A DNA stretch of 11,058 nt, taken from assembly GCA_018303645.1 (NCBI GenBank), contig JAGVXR010000020.1:1-11058 (forward strand), read 5' to 3'. The translations under genes were made by a program, and so were the position numbers. The notes beneath the pieces are model-generated. The model had not been told where the DNA came from, did not search any database, and worked only from the letters and a program-made list of their open reading frames with translations. Of this stretch, positions 1 through 6,670 are shown piece by piece; position 1 is the stretch's first letter, and every line of letters starts with the position of its first letter. This stretch comes from Candidatus Woesearchaeota archaeon (lineage in GTDB: Archaea > Nanobdellota > Nanobdellia > Woesearchaeales > GW2011-AR4).

Positions 1-149
1 AAAAAGAAATAATATTTTATTGGAAATTGTCGGTATAATACCTCGGACTTTAGTCCGACAATTTTCAATCCCGCAAATTCGCCTATATTTGTGAGGGCGA
101 AATACTGCGAGGCTTTAGCCCGCAGATAAGCCCGAGCGGCGAATTTGCG
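1..149. repeat. palindrome-rich 3' region downstream of the isomerase gene
   Basis: No gene is seen here. Three inverted repeats are visible. Arms 72-83 and 138-149 are perfect 12-bp complements, and the second arm ends right against the isomerase stop codon. Nested inside is a hairpin at 105-125 (CTGCG/CGCAG plus GGCT/AGCC). To the left, 43-49/52-58 form a 7-bp stem, and 24-33/55-64 form 10-bp arms that compete with it for bases 55-58. Read on the minus strand, both small hairpins carry CTAAAG at the tip and the region then runs into T-rich DNA. It may be a structured 3' end or terminator of the isomerase transcript, or a copy of an interspersed palindromic element. Confidence 0.5.
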
Positions 150-1118
150 TTATTTCAGCTTCTTCTTCAAATTCTCAATGACAGTTACAGGAGTCGGGTC
201 AACCCTGTTTGCCAAGGCAAGATAGTAAGAAGCAAAGTCGCCATAGTAAACTCCTGAAAAAATCCTTGAGAGCAGATGCTCACCTCTTGTAAAAACCTCT
301 TCAACATCAACCCTGCTTGAGATAATTTCCTTTGTTATGTCCATCCTTTTCTTTACCCTTTCATTGTCATTTTTGTCCCTTATGAAAATTGCAACAAAAT
401 CATTTTTGTTAATGCTCTGGTAGCCAGCTATCTCATTGTGGTTCATCTCTGAAAATGCATGGTAAAAGGCAGCAGCCTTGCTGTTTTCATTAAACTGAGT
501 TTTCCACCTGTAGGCAACTGCTCCTAATAATTCAGAGGCGTAAATTATTGGCGTTCTTAATCCAATTTTTTTAGCAATCCTTTCTCCGACTGCCTTGAAT
601 TCATCTGTTTTGGACAGAATATCGAGCATTTCCTCGATTTCCTTGCCCTTCACATCAACAATTCCTGAATTGGCCAAAACCCCCAAAACTGGAAAGAATG
701 TATAGCCCAATGCCGCCCTTGGCTGCAAACCACTTGGAATCTTAATGACTTTCTTAGCCATTACTGCAAGCTGCCCGCCCGATGTAACTGCAACAATCTT
801 TGCCTTTTTTCTTTGCGCATCTTCAAAAGCCGACAACGTCTCTTCTGTGTTGCCTGAGTATGAAACAGCAAAAACCAATGTGTTTTCATCAATAAAATTA
901 GGGACTTTATAGTCTCTAATGACAAAAACAGGCACTTTTGAATCGTGCGTGTAAATCTTCAGTAAATCTCCGCCGACAGCGGAGCCGCCCATTCCAGCCA
1001 CAACAATCTTGTCAACTTTTCCGGAAACAGTCATTCCCTTGGGCAGCTCTAGTGCTGTCCTGCACTGCAAAGGGAAATCCTCAATGACTTTGAGCATGTT
1101 GGAATTGTCGGTTGGCAT
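150..1118 (-). CDS. bifunctional phosphoglucose/phosphomannose isomerase
   Basis: This SIS-fold cytosolic enzyme would interconvert glucose-6-P or mannose-6-P with fructose-6-P, linking glycolysis/gluconeogenesis to mannose-based sugar synthesis. The protein is 322 aa, close to the roughly 300-aa archaeal family typified by the Pyrobaculum enzyme. Residues 42-51 (GMGGSAVGGD) and 86-94 (SYSGNTEET) are the sugar-phosphate-binding SIS loops. Glu211 in FNENSK and His227 in EMNHNE match the catalytic pair of the family. The C-terminal DPTPVTVIENLKKK block (from 307) carries the expected terminal lysine. It lacks the longer architecture of bacterial PGI. The ATG at 1118 has no Shine-Dalgarno site but lies about 29 nt from a TATA box, so the mRNA is probably leaderless. 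It is monocistronic, with the same orientation as the unknown gene upstream. Confidence 0.9.
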   Translation of the reverse strand: MPTDNSNMLKVIEDFPLQCRTALELPKGMTVSGKVDKIVVAGMGGSAVGGDLLKIYTHDSKVPVFVIRDYKVPNFIDENTLVFAVSYSGNTEETLSAFEDAQRKKAKIVAVTSGGQLAVMAKKVIKIPSGLQPRAALGYTFFPVLGVLANSGIVDVKGKEIEEMLDILSKTDEFKAVGERIAKKIGLRTPIIYASELLGAVAYRWKTQFNENSKAAAFYHAFSEMNHNEIAGYQSINKNDFVAIFIRDKNDNERVKKRMDITKEIISSRVDVEEVFTRGEHLLSRIFSGVYYGDFASYYLALANRVDPTPVTVIENLKKKLK

Positions 1119-1141
1119 TTTAGTCAGAATAATTGATAATT

Positions 1142-1153
1142 GTATAAAAAGAT
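1142..1153 (-). promoter_or_regulatory. TATA box of the isomerase gene
   Basis: On the minus strand the element reads ATCTTTTTATAC. Its centre is about 29 nt upstream of the ATG at 1118, which places transcription initiation essentially at the start codon. Confidence 0.55.
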
Positions 1154-1174
1154 TTGGGTTGAGTGGGAAACCTG

Positions 1175-1648
1175 TTAGGTTAAGCCTGACAACCTATAAT
1201 AAGGGACACCATACTCGCACTTACCATTCTTTATGTAGTGAACCGCGCCCTTGAATTCAAATTCACACCCATTTTGCGTATGAGTCCTGCACAGTTCACT
1301 TATTATAGAGCTTATCCTGTTTTTTGTGAAACCTTCAGATATCTTTGCTTTTTTGTCTATTTCTTTGCTTCTCTTCTTTGCATCCTTATAAACATCCCCA
1401 AAAAGAAAATAAGAATAACCATTCCAATTTTCGAGATGCTTTAGTAGTATTCCTGATAATCCAGCAAGCTGTTTTTGCCTTATTGTAATACTGGTGTGAT
1501 CTTTTGATTTTGATGATATTTTGTATTTATCTTTCAAATTAGAAATTCCTTTAAGTGCCACTTGATAGGGTATCAATTTGTTGTATCCTTCTTTGTGCTT
1601 TTCTTCCAATTCCATAAATTTTTCAGCTACTTCCTTGTCCAGCGACAT
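1175..1648 (-). CDS. uncharacterised 157-aa protein
   Basis: I do not recognise this protein. It is charged and lysine-rich, with no signal peptide or membrane segment, so it is probably cytosolic. Residues 1-60 look mainly helical. The segment around 100-157 (RISSIISEL, then CEFEFKGAVHYI and CEYGVPYYRL) has a helix followed by beta-hairpin pattern that could be a small DNA-binding or nucleic-acid-associated fold; this is only a suggestion. Reasons to think it is real: no stop over 157 codons, an ATG start, and a TATA-like element 28 nt upstream that would give a leaderless mRNA. Its stop lies 56 bp from the isomerase start, and the isomerase has its own TATA box, so co-transcription is not required. 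It diverges from the L15e gene. Confidence 0.6.
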   Translation of the reverse strand: MSLDKEVAEKFMELEEKHKEGYNKLIPYQVALKGISNLKDKYKISSKSKDHTSITIRQKQLAGLSGILLKHLENWNGYSYFLFGDVYKDAKKRSKEIDKKAKISEGFTKNRISSIISELCRTHTQNGCEFEFKGAVHYIKNGKCEYGVPYYRLSGLT

Positions 1649-1670
1649 TTTGCATTTGGTATTTTAATTA

Positions 1671-1683
1671 TCTTTTAAATTTA
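1671..1683 (-). promoter_or_regulatory. TATA-like box of the 157-aa gene
   Basis: The minus strand reads TAAATTTAAAAGA, centred about 28 nt upstream of the ATG at 1648. It lies back to back with the L15e TATA box (1716-1725), forming a divergent promoter region. Confidence 0.4.
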
Positions 1684-1715
1684 ACTATGCTGAGGTTGTC
1701 AAATATCTTCCAATA

Positions 1716-1725
1716 CTTTTATAAA
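1716..1725 (+). promoter_or_regulatory. TATA box of the L15e gene
   Basis: CTTTTATAAA is the best archaeal TATA match upstream of the L15e gene. Initiation about 25 nt downstream would fall near 1745 and leave a leader of about 65 nt. That is unlike most genes here, which look leaderless. Confidence 0.5.
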
Positions 1726-1747
1726 CCACCAAAAATTCCAAATCTTT

Positions 1748-1783
1748 GTAAGAGATGTTGGTAGTTGCTTACCAGAATCTTAC
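1748..1783 (+). promoter_or_regulatory. hairpin in the L15e 5' leader
   Basis: GTAAG (1748-1752) pairs with CTTAC (1779-1783). Inside it TGGTA (1759-1763) pairs with TACCA (1770-1774), with an asymmetric internal loop between the two stems. The structure would sit at the very 5' end of the predicted leader. Leader structures that bind the encoded protein are a known way to autoregulate ribosomal proteins; that role here is inference. Confidence 0.35.
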
Positions 1784-1809
1784 TTTGACAGATTGAATGG
1801 AAGCTTAAA

Positions 1810-2388
1810 ATGGGAATGTACCAATACATTAGAGAGGCTTGGAACAAGCCGAAAGAAGGGCTTGGGCAGCTATGGCAGCAGCGTCTCATAAAATGGCGCC
1901 AGGAGCCAGCAACTATAAGGATTGAAAGGCCCACAAGGCTTGATAGCGCTCGTTCTTTGGGTTATAAGGCAAAGCAAGGCTATGTTATGGTAAGGCAGCG
2001 CGTTAACAGGGGAGGCAGGCAGCGCCCAAAAATAAGGCATCCCAGGCGTCCAAAAGCAATGTCCAGAAGGAAAGACTTAACAATGAATTACCAGACAGTT
2101 GCTGAGCAAAGGGCAGCCAAAAAATATCCAAATTGCGAAGTGCTAAACAGCTACTATGTAGGGCAGGATGGCTTGCATTACTGGTATGAGGTTGTTCTTG
2201 TTGACAAATCCCATCCGCAGATTCTTGCAGACCCCAGAATAAGCTGGATTGCAGAGCCGCAACACAAAGGAAGAGTTTACAGGGGGCTGACAAGCGCCGG
2301 CAAAAGAGGAAGGGGCTTAATGGGCAAAGGCAAGGGCTACGAGAAAGTAAGGCCTAGCTTAAGGGCGCATGACAGGCAGGGGAATTGA
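1810..2388 (+). CDS. rpl15e: 50S ribosomal protein L15e
   Basis: This archaeal/eukaryotic-specific protein of the large ribosomal subunit has no bacterial counterpart, so it is the clearest domain marker in the window. The 192-aa length is normal. The N-terminus MGMYQYIREAW, the run RIERPTRLDSARSLGYKAKQG (residues 38-58), the EVLNSYYVGQDG stretch, the YRGLTSAGKRGRGL block and the terminal EKVRPSLRAH are all family signatures. It is highly basic, as expected for an rRNA binder. The start is the ATG at 1810, which gives the expected MGMY; an SD site is weak or absent. It is transcribed alone from its own promoter with a structured leader. Its last 30 bp overlap the 3' end of the convergent citramalate synthase gene, yet the L15e C-terminus looks complete. 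Confidence 0.97.
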   Translation: MGMYQYIREAWNKPKEGLGQLWQQRLIKWRQEPATIRIERPTRLDSARSLGYKAKQGYVMVRQRVNRGGRQRPKIRHPRRPKAMSRRKDLTMNYQTVAEQRAAKKYPNCEVLNSYYVGQDGLHYWYEVVLVDKSHPQILADPRISWIAEPQHKGRVYRGLTSAGKRGRGLMGKGKGYEKVRPSLRAHDRQGN

Positions 2389-4047
2389 GATAGCAACTTC
2401 TTTATTTTTTCTCGCAAGTAATATTCCGTATGTGTAACTATCCGCCAAAGCTTCCCACCCTGCGACATTCTGATTTGGACCAACTCCAACAGTTCCAAAT
2501 CTTCTATCCCTAAATTGTGATTCTATAAAAACTCTAACACTTGATGCAGTACCTTGAGTTCCATTTGAAATTGCCCTGACTTTGTAATCATCCAAGACAA
2601 GCTCATCTAACTCAGGAAATCTTCCTCTCAAGGCTTTCCTCAATGCTATGTCCATGGCATTTACAGGCCCATCTCCATACGCCTTTGATGGACGAATTCT
2701 TGAATCATTGACAGTTAAATGAAGCACAGCGTAATTTTCTTCTCTACCGCCACTATCTCGTTTGGTAACCACATTTAAACCATTGAGTGTAAATACATCT
2801 ACAGGTTCGCCCATGATTCTCCTTATAAGTAATTCGAGAGAAGCGTCAGCACCTTCATATACATAACCTACACTTTCCCTACTCTTAATAGTTGAGATCA
2901 TTTCATTAATTTTTGGATGGTCGTCAGGCATTCCATAGTGCCTTAGTAAATAAATTATATTAGCCCTGCCTCCGTAATCAGACATAACAATTCTTCTCTC
3001 ATTCCCAAAAGTTTCCGGCTCTATTCCTTCATATAATCCTGCATTTCGATTAACAGCAGAAACATGACCCCCTCCTTTGTGTGAAAATGCAGTACCGCCA
3101 AAAAATGGTTTGGTGGTAACAGGCTCGAGATTGGCTCTATCATAAGCCTCTATAGAAGTGCTGGTTAAATCTTGAAGCCTTGAATTTAAATTTTCATTAA
3201 ACGTATAACCTTGAAGATACAAGTTTGCTATCGCCATCAGCACGTCGTCATTTCCTACCCGCTCCCCAAAACCATTCATCGTGCCCTGCACCATTCGAGC
3301 ACCCGCCTTTACAGCTGCAAGAGTGTTCGCTTGAGCTAAACCCCTGTCATTATGGGTGTGAATTCCAAGTTCCACTCCTGTTCCCTTTAACTCATGTTTT
3401 ACATGGTGAACTATTTTATAAACCTCAAATGGGGTTGACCATCCATTCGTGTCGCACAAAACAATAAAATCCGCTCCTCCGTCCAAAGCAGCTTCGAGTG
3501 TCTTAAGTGCATAGTGAGAATTCTCCTTAAAACCTCTAAAAAAATGCTCCGCATCATAAATTACTTCTTTGCCTTCTTTTGCTAAATAAGCAACCGACTT
3601 TTTAATCATCCTCAAATTAGTCCGCCTATCAGTCCGGAGCGCATATTTCACATGTGATACAGAACTCTTTCCAAATATTGTTACTGTGGGTGTTTCTGCT
3701 TCAAGAAGCTTCCTTATCAGCCCATCACCACTTGGGTCTTTTGAGTGTTGTGGCCTGCATGTTGAACCGAATGCAGCTATCCTTGCATTTCTATAGTTGT
3801 TATTTCTCGCTTGCTTAAAGAAATCATCGTCTTTAGGATTCGCCCCAGCATACCCTCCTTCAATATAATCCACGCCCAACTCAGCTAACCTTCTTGCAAT
3901 ATAGAGCTTATCCTCAACAGACCACGAAATTAGTTTTGACTGGTTTCCATCTCTAAGTGTAGTATCATATATCAAAACTGCTGGTCCTGAACCTAGTACG
4001 ACATTTCCTAAATACTGTTCATGCAATTTTAACTGTTTGCTTTCCAT
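2359..4047 (-). CDS. cimA: (R)-citramalate synthase, bacterial type
   Basis: It would condense acetyl-CoA with pyruvate to (R)-citramalate, the entry to the threonine-independent isoleucine pathway. The HMGL-like TIM-barrel domain (about 20-290) has DTTLRDGNQ at 28-36 with the catalytic Arg-Asp pair, HTHND at 230-234 (metal-binding histidines), and GTMNGFGERVGN at 255-266. Residues 410-555 form a LeuA-type allosteric domain; the late GPNQNVAGWEALADSYTYG is typical. VIYDAEHFF and VLCDTNGW favour the bacterial citramalate synthase clade over isopropylmalate synthase or the Methanocaldococcus-type CimA. I chose the ATG at 4047, preceded by AAGGTG; a TTG in frame at 4077 would add 10 residues. 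No other isoleucine or leucine genes are in the window, so it stands alone. Related alternatives are homocitrate or isopropylmalate synthase. Confidence 0.88.
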   Translation of the reverse strand: MESKQLKLHEQYLGNVVLGSGPAVLIYDTTLRDGNQSKLISWSVEDKLYIARRLAELGVDYIEGGYAGANPKDDDFFKQARNNNYRNARIAAFGSTCRPQHSKDPSGDGLIRKLLEAETPTVTIFGKSSVSHVKYALRTDRRTNLRMIKKSVAYLAKEGKEVIYDAEHFFRGFKENSHYALKTLEAALDGGADFIVLCDTNGWSTPFEVYKIVHHVKHELKGTGVELGIHTHNDRGLAQANTLAAVKAGARMVQGTMNGFGERVGNDDVLMAIANLYLQGYTFNENLNSRLQDLTSTSIEAYDRANLEPVTTKPFFGGTAFSHKGGGHVSAVNRNAGLYEGIEPETFGNERRIVMSDYGGRANIIYLLRHYGMPDDHPKINEMISTIKSRESVGYVYEGADASLELLIRRIMGEPVDVFTLNGLNVVTKRDSGGREENYAVLHLTVNDSRIRPSKAYGDGPVNAMDIALRKALRGRFPELDELVLDDYKVRAISNGTQGTASSVRVFIESQFRDRRFGTVGVGPNQNVAGWEALADSYTYGILLARKNKEVAISIPLPVMRP

Positions 4048-4053
4048 ATTAAA

Positions 4054-4060
4054 CACCTTA
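4054..4060 (-). promoter_or_regulatory. Shine-Dalgarno site that decides the cimA start
   Basis: TAAGGTG on the minus strand sits 6 nt before the ATG at 4047. The alternative upstream TTG at 4077 has no such site, so the 562-aa form is preferred. Confidence 0.6.
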
Positions 4061-4086
4061 GAATATTCCGAACTCAAGCACTTGCC

Positions 4087-4116
4087 AAGCCCCTCAGAAT
4101 ATTCAGCTTGGGGCTT
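4087..4116 (-). promoter_or_regulatory. leader hairpin upstream of cimA
   Basis: A perfect 7-bp stem, AAGCCCC/GGGGCTT (4110-4116 with 4087-4093), closes a 16-nt loop containing AGAATATTC. The same 9-mer recurs at 4060-4068, beside the Shine-Dalgarno site. A plausible TATA element (TTTAAAAAG on the minus strand, near 4205-4213) would give a leader of over 130 nt, so this hairpin would be transcribed. It may regulate translation or merely be structural. Confidence 0.35.
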
Positions 4117-4292
4117 ATTAAATAATGATAATGACAGCTATAATAGAAGCGATTGCAATGTTCCGTATATTTTGTGCTATCATAAACCAAAGGTAAACAA
4201 GGCTCTTTTTAAACCTTTTGGTTTTTGTGGTTTTTTGTTGTTAATTTATGTATTATGATTTTCCATTGGCGAATAAAAATAATTCAAAAATC

Positions 4293-4412
4293 CAGCGACC
4301 CATGCGCCTTCTTAACAATAATGGGTGCCCCGCAATAACTGCATAAAGGCAAAGAAGCGGAAGCGGATTACTTCAATCACTAGTGCTTCAAGAAGTCGCT
4401 CTCGTTTTTTTA
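4293..4412. ncRNA. GC-rich structured island, candidate small RNA
   Basis: This island sits in the 460-bp gap between cimA and the zinc-ribbon gene and has no credible protein gene. AGCGAC (4294-4299) and GTCGCT (4395-4400) could form a closing stem. Inside, CCCAT/ATGGG (4299-4303 with 4321-4325) and GAAGC/GCTTC (4360-4364 with 4385-4389) can pair. On the plus strand it ends in CTCG followed by seven Ts, like an archaeal terminator. The flanks are very AT-rich, which makes the island stand out. Its left flank is shared with the grpE-dnaK island. Strand and function are uncertain, and no known RNA family was recognised. Confidence 0.3.
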
Positions 4413-4477
4413 TTTTGATTTTTTAATTGAATATTTTTATAATGTTGTGATTTTAATTATTTTCATTTCCCGCAAAA

Positions 4478-4486
4478 TTTATATAC
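4478..4486 (+). promoter_or_regulatory. TATA box of the zinc-ribbon gene
   Basis: TTTATATAC is a strong archaeal TATA box centred 26 nt upstream of the ATG at 4508, predicting a leaderless mRNA. It is preceded by CGCAAAA, a purine-rich BRE-like segment. Confidence 0.65.
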
Positions 4487-4507
4487 TCCCTACTGCAAGG
4501 TAGTGTT

Positions 4508-4654
4508 ATGATGGAATTAGAGTGCCGCAAATGCGGCTTTAAATTCAGAAAGGAAAAAACACCGCCAAGATGCCCCTATTGCTCCAAGGAGGGCTCTGTA
4601 GGCTTGCTCAAGACATCCCAAGATTTGCTGGACGAAACCCTTGGCGAAACCTGA
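4508..4654 (+). CDS. 48-aa zinc-ribbon protein
   Basis: This short open frame encodes MMELECRKCGFKFRKE and onward. Cys6-x2-Cys9 and Cys22-x2-Cys25 form a classic four-cysteine zinc ribbon/knuckle, followed by a short helical tail (about 35-48). The spacing TPPRCPYC between the two cysteine pairs is typical of small archaeal rubredoxin-like zinc ribbons. A strong TATA box sits 26 nt upstream of the ATG, supporting expression as a leaderless message. The second Met is an equally possible start. It converges with the surface-protein gene; the two stop codons are about 25 bp apart. Function is unknown; such proteins often bind nucleic acids or act as small subunits of larger complexes. Confidence 0.8.
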   Translation: MMELECRKCGFKFRKEKTPPRCPYCSKEGSVGLLKTSQDLLDETLGET

Positions 4655-4679
4655 GTCATTTACAAAGAAAAAGAGCAGG

Positions 4680-6170
4680 CTAGTTCTGATTCTCTTTATT
4701 GTCGTCATCCTTCTTACCTTTAATCAGCCTAATTATTGGCTTTCTGCCGTAGCGGAATACTATAATTAGGACAATTGCAATCAGAATAGCAGGCGCCAAT
4801 AACGGGTTTTTTGCAAGCAATCCGTCAGCGCCGACCAATGTTCCGCCAAGAGAGGATAACGAGCCTGTAAATTTTTTGTATAATGGCCTGTTGTCGTGGA
4901 TCTCAACATCGGATGCCAGCAGGTTCTCATTTTCCGGCAGCAAATTGATTAAGCTTTCCTGCGCAGACTCTGCCGCACTTTGAATGATTTCCCCTACTTT
5001 CTCCCTTACGGGCTCCAGGCCCTCCTTCATCGGAAGCTTTATGTCATAAATGCCAAGCGGCACTTCCTTTGACAAGTCAATGCTGAGAAGCTTTCCCGGC
5101 TCCACACTAATTTTTTTTAGTATTGGGTATTTTTTCTGCTTGCTTTCAAGGATAAAAGTGAGTTCGTCCTCAAAAGGAACGTTGCCGATGTTCTCTATAA
5201 AAACGCCCTCATTCTCGTATTTTATTTTGACTTCCCTGATTGCAGTCACATTTAACTGGGACTGCGCCAATAAACTATTGTAAGAGCTTATCAATAAATA
5301 AATGCCGGGCTCTGCATACTGGCTGAACTCGTAATCCAGCTTTTCATTGCTTTGCGCGGTTTTTCTGAACACTTTTTCCTTATTGGGAGCTGTAAGTTCC
5401 AGGTCAATGGACGCATTTATCAGGTCATCAGCCTGATCATATAAAGAAGCTGTAATTCCAATTTTTGAGCCTGGCAATATCTGATTGCCGCTTAAATCCA
5501 TCTGTATATAAGTAGGCACTGCTGTTATTTCCAGCTCAACTTCAGCGCTGCCAGCATTGTTTTTGGAATCTAAAGCGCTTATTTCTATGATGTGCCTGCC
5601 TGATTTGATGTTTTTATTTAATTGCAGGGTAAGGTTGAATTTTCCATCGATTGCGTCTATTACATATGAGTTGCTGTCCAGCGTGATTTTTGCTGAAGCC
5701 TTTAAAACATTGTTGCCATAGGCTTCATTTACCACTCCTGTAACCTGTATTGCATCGCCTGGCAATGCAGTTATCCTGCGGTTAACCGGAAGCACATCCA
5801 ACTGGTTTGTAACAGCAAAATTGTTTGAGTTCTTTTCTTCTATTACAAGATTGTCGTTTGTCAGCAGATTGCCTATGACAGTGCAATCGCCAAGCATTGA
5901 AGAAGTTGCGACCACTTCAGGGACATCTACAGCGCTCCTAAAGTTTGCCTCAAGGCTTATCGGAGTAAGGAAGTACTGCAGATTGTAAGTGCCGCAGTTA
6001 AGGGTCAGCTTGAACAATCCCTCAAAACTATTGGGCTGAAGCACGGAAGCAGAAACTCTTATCTTATTTCCAAGATTGTAGGTGTTTTGCTCTGTCTGGA
6101 TTGATATATCCGCCAATGAAACAGGAAGAATCAGCAACGATACTAATAAAAATAAAGCGCCTTTTTTCAT
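4680..6170 (-). CDS. secreted, C-terminally membrane-anchored surface protein with Ig-like repeats
   Basis: The 496-aa protein has a signal peptide (MKKG, then a hydrophobic run to about residue 20, with likely cleavage after VSLA). A long beta-rich ectodomain follows. A transmembrane helix lies at about 456-473 (LLAPAILIAIVLIIVF), with a short positively charged cytoplasmic tail. The ectodomain appears to hold three to four Ig/MG2-like beta-sandwich units (about 22-120, 125-218, 219-312 and 313-390), judged from repeated strand patterns such as LGNKIRVSASV, PGDAIQVTGVV and PGSKIGITASL. Cys59 and Cys96 could form a disulfide. Several NxS/T sites, for example NLT at 179-181, could be glycosylated. 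A cell-envelope role in structure or adhesion is likely; no catalytic motif is seen. The ATG at 6170 is 29 nt from its own TATA box. Confidence 0.8.
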   Translation of the reverse strand: MKKGALFLLVSLLILPVSLADISIQTEQNTYNLGNKIRVSASVLQPNSFEGLFKLTLNCGTYNLQYFLTPISLEANFRSAVDVPEVVATSSMLGDCTVIGNLLTNDNLVIEEKNSNNFAVTNQLDVLPVNRRITALPGDAIQVTGVVNEAYGNNVLKASAKITLDSNSYVIDAIDGKFNLTLQLNKNIKSGRHIIEISALDSKNNAGSAEVELEITAVPTYIQMDLSGNQILPGSKIGITASLYDQADDLINASIDLELTAPNKEKVFRKTAQSNEKLDYEFSQYAEPGIYLLISSYNSLLAQSQLNVTAIREVKIKYENEGVFIENIGNVPFEDELTFILESKQKKYPILKKISVEPGKLLSIDLSKEVPLGIYDIKLPMKEGLEPVREKVGEIIQSAAESAQESLINLLPENENLLASDVEIHDNRPLYKKFTGSLSSLGGTLVGADGLLAKNPLLAPAILIAIVLIIVFRYGRKPIIRLIKGKKDDDNKENQN

Positions 6171-6190
6171 GGCTTTAAAACTCAGGTAAC

Positions 6191-6205
6191 TTGTATATAT
6201 AATTT
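6191..6205 (-). promoter_or_regulatory. TATA box of the surface-protein gene
   Basis: AAATTATATATAC on the minus strand is centred about 29 nt upstream of the ATG at 6170. It lies just beyond the left copy of the 33-bp repeat, so the cassette to its right has not displaced this promoter. Confidence 0.6.
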
Positions 6206-6225
6206 ACTATTATAAAATTAAAACA

Positions 6226-6258
6226 CTAAAGCCCCAATCTCTCATCAATCTCCTTTGC
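6226..6258 (-). repeat. 33-bp direct repeat, left copy (orphan 3' end of the regulator gene)
   Basis: It is identical in all 33 positions and in orientation to 6929-6961, the last 10 codons plus stop of the winged-helix regulator gene (AKEIDERLGL, then TAG). Here it is not attached to a gene. The codon before it (GTA) still encodes the valine found at that place in the real gene (GTT), after which similarity fades. It forms the left boundary of the vapBC cassette. Confidence 0.9.
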
Positions 6259-6277
6259 TACAGGATTTCAGACTATT

Positions 6278-6670
6278 TCAATAGCTTAACACTTCCAGCC
6301 CCTTAATCTTGTCAAAGTGCCTTGAATTTCTTGTTAAGATTTTGTTAATCCCGTTTGTAATAAATATTGCTGCTATAACACAATCAAATTGTTCTATAGA
6401 TTTGCCCTCTCTTTTCAGGCTCCAAAATATTTTTGAGGCTTCTTCGCATGCATCTTTAGTCAAGCCCAGGTTATAGGCGGTTTTGAATAATTCACCGTAA
6501 TAGCTGCCTTCTTCCTTATGCTTGGGATTTTTAGGGTCTAAGCCAAAAAACAGCTCCAAATAGCTCATTATGGTCGCAGCCAATGGCTCTTTGTTATTTT
6601 CAAGAAATTGCTTTATTTTTTCATCTCCCCTGAATATGTCAATTATCGCGCTTGTGTCCAATCCTATCAT
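6278..6670 (-). CDS. vapC: VapC-type PIN-domain ribonuclease toxin
   Basis: This 130-aa single-domain PIN nuclease is of normal length for VapC. In the free state such toxins cut tRNA or rRNA in a Mg2+-dependent way and stop translation. Asp5 (IGLDTS), Glu39 (SYLELFFG) and Asp96 (QFDCVIAA) are the conserved acidic metal-binding residues, and Asn115 in TRNSRHF occupies the usual fourth position, so the active site looks intact. Its ATG overlaps the vapB stop codon (ATGA, 6667-6670), giving translational coupling and tight toxin-antitoxin stoichiometry. It lies inside the repeat-bounded cassette. Confidence 0.92.
   Translation of the reverse strand: MIGLDTSAIIDIFRGDEKIKQFLENNKEPLAATIMSYLELFFGLDPKNPKHKEEGSYYGELFKTAYNLGLTKDACEEASKIFWSLKREGKSIEQFDCVIAAIFITNGINKILTRNSRHFDKIKGLEVLSY

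Noticed and set aside
2003..2293. 96-aa open frame antisense to L15e
   Set aside because: It lies wholly within a certain ribosomal protein gene and its cysteine-rich composition matches a codon shadow.
4275..4342. Minus-strand short frame reading LCSYCGAPIIVKKAHGSLDF
   Set aside because: It looks like one zinc-binding pair, but only about 22 codons are possible from a TTG start, there is no ribosome-binding site, and a stop lies just upstream. It is more likely part of the structured island, though a decayed zinc-ribbon gene cannot be excluded.
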